Counted from the first letter of the stretch, positions 1-5,506 are shown. The stretch: 7,253 nt of DNA from Candidatus Zixiibacteriota bacterium (GCA_030619345.1 JAUXBO010000116.1:1-7253); one strand, 5' to 3'. The notes: generated from the letters alone by a model not told the origin. Made by a program: numbers and translations.

Positions 1-83
1 ATTGGGTGGCCCACCATTTATGGTGGGGTAATAAATCTGTGTCGGGTTTCGGGTTCGCATACGAACACCGGAACCCGACCTAC
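1..83. repeat. REPIN-like palindromic repeat, left end cut by window edge
   Basis: Two hairpins sit side by side. The first has a perfect 7-bp stem (CCCACCA 10-16 with TGGTGGG 21-27, loop TTTA). The second is long: 41-57 pairs with 62-79 around a CATA loop, with one G-T wobble (49/71) and a bulged A67. It ends in CCCGACCTAC (74-83), which matches the end CCCAACCTAC (1784-1793) of the repeat at 1709-1793 with one difference. The layout of hairpin, spacer, then TGTCGGG...CCCGACCTAC is the same as in that element. The expected outer GTAGGT on the left would lie just outside the window. What is seen is the structure; calling it REPIN-like (paired REP sequences) is inference from architecture. Confidence 0.65.
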
Positions 84-85
84 TG

Positions 86-92
86 AAAGGAA
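86..92 (+). promoter_or_regulatory. Shine-Dalgarno-like site of the 105-740 gene
   Basis: AAAGGAA lies 3 nt after the end of the repeat. It is 12 nt before the ATG at 105, which is long, and abuts the in-frame GTG at 93, which is too close for normal initiation. The ATG is therefore the more plausible start, though the spacing is not ideal. No convincing -35/-10 pair is visible between the repeat and the gene. Confidence 0.4.
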
Positions 93-104
93 GTGCGAAC
101 ATTA

Positions 105-740
105 ATGAATACGCTTGGGCGATACTTCATCCTGGGCAGTATCTGCTTTGTACTCATTATAATAACTAATTGCACTAAGATCGTCCTGCCCAAATCCGGG
201 ATATTAGGCATAGTGTTGTTAAGTGACGGGACCAAAGTTCACGCCGCAAGCTACTATGCCTTGAATAGGTACTTAGATCAATTCGCTCGCAAAATAACCG
301 AGAAAATACCTAACGTAGGAGAAACTGATCTCCGCACCCAGAGTAGATGCGCTGAGGAGACAGAGTACTTTTTGTTTAGGAACATGGAATTTGGTGTTGA
401 TCACGGCAACCGTATAGATCAATTTCGGATAGATTCCCTTCTTGTTGCACCTCCCCGGGGACAATACAGTGTTCTGGATTCAGTATTTACGGGATTGATA
501 CTAGCTGATGATAGCACAGCCCTGTATATTGGAGAGATAAGAGACTTCAACCCACAATGGTCCTTGCCTTTCTCTTTGGAAGGGGGCAGTATCCAAGTAC
601 AATATGACTTGAACTGTTTTGACAACCTAAGTGATCTTCTAATCGGAAGTAGTGGCATGCGCAATTGCCATAAGGTCTTTTTCCATTGTGATTCAGTTGG
701 TGTGTTCATAGATAGTATAATGGATTTCGATTGCCACTAG
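105..740 (+). CDS. Putative lipoprotein or secreted protein of unknown function
   Basis: From the ATG the protein has 211 residues. I do not recognise a family. Residues 1-22 look like a signal peptide: a short N-region with Arg6, then a hydrophobic core FILGSICFVLIII ending in T-N-C. Cys23 could be the lipidated cysteine of a lipobox, but Asn at -1 is unusual, so an N-terminal membrane anchor is an alternative. Five further cysteines follow (about 82, 171, 188, 195, 210), four of them in the last 41 residues, so disulfides or metal binding in an exported domain are possible. An in-frame GTG at 93 would add four residues but abuts the ribosome site. The gene is visibly richer in A+T than the minus-strand genes (21 and 24 G+C in the 60-base stretches at 121-180 and 481-540). 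It is bracketed by copies of the same palindromic repeat. Acquisition by transfer is possible but not shown. Confidence 0.65.
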   Translation: MNTLGRYFILGSICFVLIIITNCTKIVLPKSGILGIVLLSDGTKVHAASYYALNRYLDQFARKITEKIPNVGETDLRTQSRCAEETEYFLFRNMEFGVDHGNRIDQFRIDSLLVAPPRGQYSVLDSVFTGLILADDSTALYIGEIRDFNPQWSLPFSLEGGSIQVQYDLNCFDNLSDLLIGSSGMRNCHKVFFHCDSVGVFIDSIMDFDCH

Positions 741-761
741 AGGTCCTCTCGTGTTTTATTC

Positions 762-786
762 TCGCATACGAATACCGGAACCCGAC
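762..786. repeat. Degenerate half-copy of the palindromic repeat
   Basis: These 25 bases match 55-79 with a single difference (T at 773 instead of C at 66). They cover the CATA loop and the 3' strand of the long hairpin. The 5' strand is not preserved: the preceding bases (about 752-761) do not pair over the full length, and the terminal CCTAC is replaced by GCTTT. It sits 22 nt after one gene's stop and 16 nt before the next gene's ATG. Confidence 0.65.
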
Positions 787-802
787 GCTTTTAAGTAATA
801 AT

Positions 803-1684
803 ATGAATACCGAAATCATCATCAAAAACTACCGTGACGACAAAGAACTAAGAAATAAGTTCTTTGCGTTCATTGATCAAGTTTTCCCCTCAGCTGACTT
901 CCACACCTGGCATGCCATGGGTTTCTGGTCGGACGAGTATATTCCCTATTCTATTTTCGAGGACGATAAGATCGTCGCCAACGTCTCCGTCTCGCTGATG
1001 GATTTGATTCTGAAAGGAAAAGCCGTAAAAGCGATTCAGTTCGGAACGGTCGGCACTCTACCTGACTATACCGGGCGTGACTACTCGCGGCAATTGATGG
1101 AACTGACGCTCAACAGATATCAGAACGAAATCGACACGATGTTTCTTTTCGCCAACGAAAGCGTTGTTGACTTCTATCCGAAGTTTGGATTCGAACAGCA
1201 TTACGAAAGCAGTTTTATCAAGAAAGTAGAGTTGGACAATTCACGATTTCGAGCGAGACCGTTATCGATTGAGAATGAGTCAGACCGAGCGATTGTTAGA
1301 AAACTTCTGGGAAGTCGGCGTCCACTCACGGAGCGATTTGGGGCAAAGAACTATGACTTCGTTTTCTACTGGCATTGGATCAACAGCTTCCCAAGCAGAT
1401 TACTCTATCTCGAAAAAGAAGATGTCATCTTTATCACAACCGAGCGAGACGGTCTACTGAATGTCTGGGATGTTATTTCAAAAAAGCCGTTTGACGTTAT
1501 AGCATCGCTGCCCCACGTAATTCAGTCGGATATAATTGCATCTGTGACTTACCACTTCCCACCGGATGTGTATGACTATGTCTTTGATGAAGTGACAAAA
1601 TGCGAGGACTCCCTCCTGTTCGTACGCGGAGTGTTTCTTGATGGAACTCAGCCATTCAAATTCCCCACCACTGCCGAAACATAG
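803..1684 (+). CDS. GNAT-family N-acetyltransferase
   Basis: A 293-residue protein from the ATG at 803. It resembles the roughly 290-aa bacterial GNAT proteins that begin with an MNxxIIKNYxDD-type sequence, have one GNAT fold and carry a less conserved C-terminal half. The family transfers an acetyl group from acetyl-CoA to an amine; the acceptor cannot be read from sequence. Visible motifs are the beta-4 strand FGTVGTLPDYTG (80-91), the acetyl-CoA loop region YTGRDYSRQL (89-98) and FYPKFGF (124-130), whose Tyr is at the usual general-acid position. The loop departs from the canonical Q/R-x-x-G-x-G/A: Asp88 and Asp93 replace the first and last residues. There is no clear Shine-Dalgarno site before 803. 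A TTG at 731 would extend the frame but overlaps the previous gene and the repeat and has no ribosome site, so ATG is preferred. The gene may be read from the same transcript as the 105-740 gene. Confidence 0.85.
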   Translation: MNTEIIIKNYRDDKELRNKFFAFIDQVFPSADFHTWHAMGFWSDEYIPYSIFEDDKIVANVSVSLMDLILKGKAVKAIQFGTVGTLPDYTGRDYSRQLMELTLNRYQNEIDTMFLFANESVVDFYPKFGFEQHYESSFIKKVELDNSRFRARPLSIENESDRAIVRKLLGSRRPLTERFGAKNYDFVFYWHWINSFPSRLLYLEKEDVIFITTERDGLLNVWDVISKKPFDVIASLPHVIQSDIIASVTYHFPPDVYDYVFDEVTKCEDSLLFVRGVFLDGTQPFKFPTTAET

Positions 1685-1708
1685 CCAAAACCAAAATGTC
1701 TCAAATTT

Positions 1709-1793
1709 GTAGGTCGGGCTTGCCCTCCCGACAATTTGGAATCGGATTGCAGATATTGGAAAAACTGTCGGGACCATAAAGGTCCCAACCTAC
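1709..1793. repeat. REPIN-like inverted repeat doublet between convergent genes
   Basis: Outer arms GTAGGT (1709-1714) and ACCTAC (1788-1793) are perfect inverted repeats. Inside are two hairpins: GTCGGG (1713-1718) with CCCGAC (1727-1732), and GTCGGGACC (1767-1775) with GGTCCCAAC (1781-1789, one C/A mismatch, loop ATAAA). They are separated by a non-palindromic spacer of about 33 bp. This is two inverted REP-like units forming a doublet. It lies between the 3' ends of a plus-strand gene (stop at 1684) and a minus-strand gene, a classic REP position. It may protect or terminate both transcripts, although neither hairpin is followed by a T-run. It overlaps the last codon position of the minus-strand gene. 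Confidence 0.7.
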
Positions 1794-2515
1794 GGTTGAA
1801 TCCCCACCAACTCGCGGAGTTTTGCCAATTCCGCCTCGGTAAGATAACGCCAACTGCCGCTCTTGATTCCGGCTGAAGTAATCCCGGCAAACTCCGTTCT
1901 CGTCAGACGCTGCACCGGATGCCCAACCGCTTTGCAGAGCTGTTTAACCTCCCGCTTGCGTCCTTCGCAAAGATACAGCCTGACTCTCGACCACTCTCTG
2001 GAGAGATTTAATATTTCCACCTGCGCACGACCAACGGCTCCGTCCTCAAGTTTGATGCCTTTCTCAATCCTGTCGCCGGCCTCGGTCGTAAAGGCGCCCT
2101 TCACCCTGGCCTCATAGACCCGAAGTACTTGAAACTTGGGATGGGACAACCTGAAAGCCAGTTCCCCGTCGTTTGTAAGCAGCAGCACGCCCTGGGTATC
2201 ATAATCCAGCCGCCCGATCGGGTAAACACGCACGGCCAGGCCGGAAAGGTAGTTCACTACAGTTTTTCGCTTGAACGGATCATGGAGAGTCGTCATTACC
2301 TGCCGAGGTTTATTCAGCACCAGGTAGACCTTTTTTTCGGCAGGCTTGACCAGAGCGCCGTCAACTCTGATTTCATCAACCGCCTCATCAATTACCAGAC
2401 CCACCTTTTCAATGGTAATATTATTGAGTGTGACTCTTCGCTCGGCAATTAGCTTTTCGGCTCCACGCCTGGAAGTCACCCCACACAGGGAGAGATATTT
2501 GTTGATCCGAATCAA
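1790..2515 (-). CDS. rluB: RsuA/RluB-family rRNA pseudouridine synthase
   Basis: A 241-residue enzyme of the RsuA/RluB/RluE/RluF family, which isomerises a specific uridine of rRNA to pseudouridine. Residues 2-50 form an S4 RNA-binding domain (INKYLSLCGVTSRRGAEKLI). The catalytic motif GRLDYDTQGVLLLTNDG spans 101-117, with Asp104 the expected nucleophile. EGRKREVKQL (184-193) and the following KAVGHPVQRLTR are the usual C-terminal core. Length and chromosomal neighbours fit RluB (23S rRNA, helix 89-93 region in E. coli), but the exact target within the family is inferred. The start is a TTG at 2515; no ATG lies in frame between it and the upstream stop. A modest GAG ribosome site lies 8 nt upstream (2524-2526). 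The TAG stop (1790-1792) lies inside the terminal arm of a palindromic repeat. It is the last gene of the scp cluster, 64 bp after scpB. Confidence 0.92.
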   Translation of the reverse strand: MIRINKYLSLCGVTSRRGAEKLIAERRVTLNNITIEKVGLVIDEAVDEIRVDGALVKPAEKKVYLVLNKPRQVMTTLHDPFKRKTVVNYLSGLAVRVYPIGRLDYDTQGVLLLTNDGELAFRLSHPKFQVLRVYEARVKGAFTTEAGDRIEKGIKLEDGAVGRAQVEILNLSREWSRVRLYLCEGRKREVKQLCKAVGHPVQRLTRTEFAGITSAGIKSGSWRYLTEAELAKLRELVGIQP

Positions 2516-2542
2516 TAAACCATCTCGGATTCTAAAAGTAAT

Positions 2543-2558
2543 GTCGGATCGGACCGAC
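2543..2558. repeat. Small dyad in the scpB-rluB gap
   Basis: GTCGG (2543-2547) and CCGAC (2554-2558) are inverted around a 6-nt loop, then TAC follows. The shape TGTCGG...CCGACTAC recalls one arm of the palindromic repeats seen elsewhere in this window, but five matching bases per arm could be chance. It could fold in the transcript ahead of rluB. There is no T-run, so it is not a convincing terminator. Confidence 0.3.
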
Positions 2559-2579
2559 TACTAAATCGCGGTCGTACAA

Positions 2580-3545
2580 TCAGGTAGCATCGACATCAAC
2601 AATGACGCCGACCGTACTGTGCAAACTATCATGATCCCCGGACCGATTATCTATGCTATCTTCTTCGGCTAAACTGGCTATGACCTCTACGGGAATTTCC
2701 GCGTCACTGTCATCTTCGGCAGGCTCCACCGTTTCAGAATCATCCGACGACAGTGATTCATCACGTAGTGATTCATCACTCAATTCCACAGCTTCAGCCA
2801 ATTCAACCGGTTCAACCGGTTCCGAAGTTTCAGCAGGTTGCTCTGCAGCCACTTCGATTTCAGGTTCCTGCTCTTGTGGCTGATCGCTTGTCGTTTGTTC
2901 CGAACTGTCCTTGCCGTCCTGATCGAGATTGAAGATTCCATCGGCTACATTGAATTTGACAAATTCCTCTTCTCTGGCCGAGAGTTCCAGTTTCGTCTGA
3001 TTGGTGGACTCTTCGGCTTTGAGCAATTCTTCTATCTCACGCATCTGCGGCAAGTCTGTAAGAGCGTTCAATCCAAAGAATTTCAAAAACTCAGCCGTAG
3101 TCCCGTATTGCAGTGGCCGCCCGACGGTTTCAGCCCGACCCGCAATAGTGATCAGCTTTTTTTCAAGTAGGTTGTGGACGACGCCATCGGAAGCTACACC
3201 GCGAATATGCTCAATATTGGTCTTGGTGACCGGTTGGCGATAGGCTACAATCGCTAACGTCTCAAGGGAGGCGCGGGTGAGGCGCAACTTGCGTTGACGG
3301 GCGAAAAGCTCCTCCACGTAGCCGGAGTATTCCGGGATTATATGAAACTGAAATCCGCCGGCAATCTCGCGAATTCTAAACGAAGACACCGCTTCGGTGT
3401 ATCGATTATTGAGCTGCGTAACCGCCGCGGTGACAGCCGAAGGGGTTGCTTCGTCAATAACGTCGGCGATACGCCGCGCGGCCAGCGGTTCCGGGGCAGC
3501 CAGGATCAGTGATTCAACGGCAGCGATGTCAAACTTGAATTCCAT
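2580..3545 (-). CDS. scpB: Segregation and condensation protein B with acidic C-terminal extension
   Basis: ScpB dimers bind the kleisin ScpA and form the SMC-ScpAB condensin that compacts and segregates the chromosome. Residues 1-170 hold the two winged-helix domains; the family signature is clear at 92-115 (ASLETLAIVAYRQPVTKTNI, then EHIRG), followed by DGVVHNLLEKKLI and GRAETVGRPLQYGTT (136-150). The family is usually about 180-200 residues; this one has 321. Residues from about 205 onward are low-complexity and strongly acidic (Glu, Asp, Ser, Pro, Val), with small repeats such as EPVEPVE and DESLRDESL, and are probably disordered. The extension is in frame, with no sign of frameshift. GGAAG (3553-3557) is 7 nt upstream of the ATG, and the start overlaps the scpA stop by one base (TAATG), so translation is probably coupled. 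Confidence 0.95.
   Translation of the reverse strand: MEFKFDIAAVESLILAAPEPLAARRIADVIDEATPSAVTAAVTQLNNRYTEAVSSFRIREIAGGFQFHIIPEYSGYVEELFARQRKLRLTRASLETLAIVAYRQPVTKTNIEHIRGVASDGVVHNLLEKKLITIAGRAETVGRPLQYGTTAEFLKFFGLNALTDLPQMREIEELLKAEESTNQTKLELSAREEEFVKFNVADGIFNLDQDGKDSSEQTTSDQPQEQEPEIEVAAEQPAETSEPVEPVELAEAVELSDESLRDESLSSDDSETVEPAEDDSDAEIPVEVIASLAEEDSIDNRSGDHDSLHSTVGVIVDVDAT
2752..2781. repeat. 15-bp tandem repeat within the scpB acidic tail
   Basis: Two adjacent 15-bp units (2752-2766 and 2767-2781) share the first 13 bases (AGTGATTCATCAC) and encode the doubled DESL-type segment on the minus strand. A second pair of 9-bp units, TTCAACCGG at 2802-2810 and 2811-2819, encodes EPVEPVE. Unit lengths are multiples of three, so copy-number change keeps the frame. 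Confidence 0.8.
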
Positions 3546-4345
3546 TAATCTACTTCCATTATTTCTTTGGTTTCGTTTACAGTGACCAGATCAATTGCCC
3601 GAGCTTCATCATTGAAGTTCTCTCCGCGGTAGACTCTCAATTCAGCAAAAGGTACCGACTGATGAATCGATATACGTCGAGCCCGCGTCAGTTCCAGAAT
3701 TGCAATGAAAGTCACAACGGCAATAATTTTCCGCGGTATGTCAGCAAATAACTCGGTGAAGGTAGCAAAATCCCTTTTGGCCATGATGTGCAACACCGTT
3801 TTCATACGGTCTTCAATCGAGATTTCTTCCCAAACTACTTCATGGGTAACTTCTTCATGGCGGTTCTTGAGTACTGCCTGAAAAGCGCCCATTAAATCAA
3901 ACAGGGTCGTCGCAGGCTGATAATCAACGCGACCCTTGATCTCTCCCACCGGTGAAGGCGGTACATAGTTTCTTTCTTCATCCAGCGCCCGTTCGCGTAA
4001 TACATCCCCCGCTTCCTTGTATTTGCGATACTCGATCAGAGCCATCACCAGCTCTTCTCTCGGATCCATTTCCTCAGGATCATTCTCGTCCCGCGGGAGC
4101 AGCATTCGGCTTTTGACCCGTATCAGGGTCGCCGCCATCAGGATGTACTCGCCTGCTATTTCGAGATTTAGCGTCGTCATCATTTCGATATACTGTAAGT
4201 ACTGCTGTGTGATTTTCGAAACCGGGATTTCATAAATATCAACTTCTTCTTTTTTTAGAAGATACAAGAGAAGATCAAGCGGTCCGTGAAAAACTCCCAG
4301 ATCAACTCGGTATCCATTTTCCCTGGTCTCAACCGCAATGTCCAT
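3545..4345 (-). CDS. scpA: Segregation and condensation protein A (kleisin)
   Basis: The 266-residue length is typical for ScpA, the kleisin that bridges the SMC heads and binds ScpB in bacterial condensin at the nucleoid. The N-terminal SMC-neck-binding helical domain shows the family signature FHGPLDLLLYLLKKEEVDIY (19-38) and the helix IAGEYILMAATLIRVKSRML (63-82). A charged linker with PEEMDPREEL follows. The C-terminal winged helix (about 175-245) contains the segments EDRMKTVLHIM, FTELF and VVTFIAILELTRARRI. The ATG directly follows the trpS stop (TAAATG), with GAAGGG (4353-4358) 7 nt upstream inside the end of trpS. Its own stop overlaps the scpB start. Co-translation with its partner is the natural reading. 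Confidence 0.96.
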   Translation of the reverse strand: MDIAVETRENGYRVDLGVFHGPLDLLLYLLKKEEVDIYEIPVSKITQQYLQYIEMMTTLNLEIAGEYILMAATLIRVKSRMLLPRDENDPEEMDPREELVMALIEYRKYKEAGDVLRERALDEERNYVPPSPVGEIKGRVDYQPATTLFDLMGAFQAVLKNRHEEVTHEVVWEEISIEDRMKTVLHIMAKRDFATFTELFADIPRKIIAVVTFIAILELTRARRISIHQSVPFAELRVYRGENFNDEARAIDLVTVNETKEIMEVD

Positions 4346-5365
4346 TTACTTACCCTTCGATCGATAATTCGTTTTCATAGCCGACCGCACTTTTTCCATA
4401 ACGATTTCAGCGCGCGTTCGTGCTCGATCTCCACCCATCTTCAACACGTCCCAGACGAAGTCTGGTGTTTTCTGCAGTTCTACTCTCTTGTCTCTGATCG
4501 GCTGCAAGGCATTATTTAGGTTCTTGTTAAGAATCATCTTGCAGTCAACACAACCCAGTTTCCCGGATTTACACGATGGAGCTATTTCATTATCCGGGTC
4601 TTCCGTATAGACGCGATGCAACAAAAATACCGGGCATTTTTCAGGATGGCCCGAGTCTCCCTGGCGGAGTTTTTCCGGATCAGTATAAAATGACCGGAGT
4701 CTTTTCTCGGTCTGTTTTTCGGTGAAGGCCAGCGGGATATGGTTGTCATACGACTTCGACATCTTCCGATTGTCGGACCCCAGAATCAGTGGGATTTCCC
4801 GCAGTAGCGCTTCGGGCTCATTCAGAGTTTTACGATAAATGCTATTAAACCGTTTGGCCAGGTCAGCGGCCAACCAGATATGTTTTTCCTGATCTTTGCC
4901 GACCGGAACCTTGTGAGCATTGTAAAGACAAATGTCAGCCGCCTGCAAAACCGGATAGCCGAGGAATCCATAAGAATCAAGGCTGTCTTTTTTCTCCTGG
5001 TAGGTGGGCAGACGGGTCAGGGTCGGCACCGTGATTAGCATCGAGAATATCAAGTGCAGTTCGGCATGCTCTTTAACTTCGGACTGGATGAAGATGGCGC
5101 ACTTATCGGGATCGAGACCGGCAGCCAGAAAGTCTATCGCCATCTCAAAGATATTACTTTTCATCTCCTTAGTATCGTTGAAGGCAGCAGTCAGGGCATG
5201 CCAATCGACGATACAGAGGAACATCCAGTAGTCTTCCTGCAGATTGACCCAATTTCGAAGCGCGCCTTCGAGATTTCCAATATGGAGCGCTCCGGTCGGC
5301 TGTGCCCCGGACAGAATTGTTTCCTTCCGGGCCGGGCTCTTGTCTTTTTCTCTGTTTTTGCTCAT
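4346..5365 (-). CDS. trpS: Tryptophanyl-tRNA synthetase, probable [4Fe-4S] type
   Basis: A class Ic aminoacyl-tRNA synthetase of 339 residues (usual bacterial size 325-350) that charges tRNA-Trp with tryptophan using ATP. The Rossmann fold carries HIGN at 28-31 within SGAQPTGALHIGNLEGAL, and the second ATP-site motif KMSKS is at 201-205. KVPVGKDQEKHI (152-163) is the usual active-site stretch. Four cysteines at 244, 265, 272 and 275 form C-x20-C-x6-C-x2-C. From memory, Thermotoga maritima TrpRS has the very similar C-x22-C-x6-C-x2-C, which binds a [4Fe-4S] cluster near the anticodon-binding region; a cluster here is inferred from that match. The ATG is preceded by AAGGTGA (5373-5379) with 7 nt spacing. 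First gene of the trpS-scpA-scpB unit; a candidate promoter lies 50-80 bp upstream. Confidence 0.96.
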   Translation of the reverse strand: MSKNREKDKSPARKETILSGAQPTGALHIGNLEGALRNWVNLQEDYWMFLCIVDWHALTAAFNDTKEMKSNIFEMAIDFLAAGLDPDKCAIFIQSEVKEHAELHLIFSMLITVPTLTRLPTYQEKKDSLDSYGFLGYPVLQAADICLYNAHKVPVGKDQEKHIWLAADLAKRFNSIYRKTLNEPEALLREIPLILGSDNRKMSKSYDNHIPLAFTEKQTEKRLRSFYTDPEKLRQGDSGHPEKCPVFLLHRVYTEDPDNEIAPSCKSGKLGCVDCKMILNKNLNNALQPIRDKRVELQKTPDFVWDVLKMGGDRARTRAEIVMEKVRSAMKTNYRSKGK

Positions 5366-5372
5366 AGTAGTA

Positions 5373-5379
5373 TCACCTT
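5373..5379 (-). promoter_or_regulatory. Ribosome binding site of trpS
   Basis: AAGGTGA on the minus strand, 7 nt before the trpS ATG. It is a strong match to the anti-Shine-Dalgarno sequence and fixes the start at 5365. Confidence 0.8.
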
Positions 5380-5387
5380 AGAAAACC

Positions 5388-5400
5388 GCGCTCAGAGCGC
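5388..5400 (-). promoter_or_regulatory. Hairpin in the trpS leader
   Basis: GCGCTC-T-GAGCGC reads as a 6-bp perfect dyad, followed on the minus strand by GGTTTTC just before the ribosome binding site. Because the central loop is one base, only the outer pairs could form in RNA. It could be a DNA operator or a weak attenuator-like hairpin. Part of it (CGCTCTG, 5393-5399) is also complementary to CAGAGCG at 5424-5430, so an alternative pairing exists. Confidence 0.35.
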
Positions 5401-5416
5401 AATTTCCCAGACTTCG

Positions 5417-5445
5417 ATATTATCGCTCTGGCTAAACTAAATCAA
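5417..5445 (-). promoter_or_regulatory. Candidate sigma-70-type promoter of trpS
   Basis: On the minus strand, TTGATT (5440-5445) is followed after 17 bases by TAATAT (5417-5422); an overlapping GATAAT (5419-5424) gives a better -10 with a 15-base spacer. Transcription would start near 5410, leaving a leader of about 45 nt before the trpS ATG. This is the only reasonable promoter pair in the 141-bp gap. The match is moderate and organism-specific consensus is unknown. Confidence 0.35.
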
Positions 5446-5464
5446 TTAAAACTTTGGTTTAATT
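5444..5464. repeat. AT-rich inverted repeat upstream of trpS
   Basis: AATTAAA (5444-5450) and TTTAATT (5458-5464) are perfect inverted repeats, extendable by a C-G pair (5452/5457) around loop TTTG if A5451 is bulged. It overlaps the -35 hexamer of the candidate trpS promoter. Confidence 0.45.
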
Positions 5465-5465
5465 C

Positions 5466-5484
5466 ATCGTTGTCGGACAATGAT
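5466..5484. promoter_or_regulatory. Operator-like 19-bp dyad upstream of trpS
   Basis: ATCGTTGTC and GACAATGAT are inverted around a central G at 5475, with eight of nine positions symmetric. A one-base loop makes an RNA hairpin of this exact form unlikely, so a DNA-binding site is the better reading. It lies about 20 bp upstream of the candidate -35 box and within 25 bp of the HNH gene's stop. Confidence 0.35.
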
Positions 5485-5506
5485 TTACAAAAAGAATTGG
5501 GAACTG

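Noticed and set aside
41..79. Integron attC site next to a gene cassette
   Set aside because: The palindrome lacks the GTTRRRY and RYYYAAC core boxes and there is no integrase gene; the REP-like reading fits the other copies.
419..709. Minus-strand frame opposite the orphan gene
   Set aside because: It has no ribosome site or recognisable domain, and the plus-strand frame has a signal-like N-terminus and a ribosome-like site, so the latter is preferred.
731..802. TTG-initiated N-terminal extension of the acetyltransferase
   Set aside because: It overlaps the preceding gene and runs through the repeat copy, with no ribosome site; the family begins at the MNTEIIIKNY sequence.
1..1793. CRISPR array
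   Set aside because: The repeats are three, irregularly spaced, palindromic and of different lengths, with no regular spacers and no cas genes.
1709..1793. Rho-independent terminator
   Set aside because: The hairpins are good but neither strand shows a run of T after the stem; termination is possible but not supported as a classic intrinsic site.
2653..2883. Serine-rich plus-strand reading frame
   Set aside because: It is the antisense shadow of the acidic scpB tail; codons for Glu and Asp read as Ser and Ala on the other strand. No ribosome site.
5366..5506. T-box riboswitch controlling trpS
   Set aside because: The gap is only 141 bp and lacks the conserved AGGGTGGNACCGCG box and a terminator with T-run.
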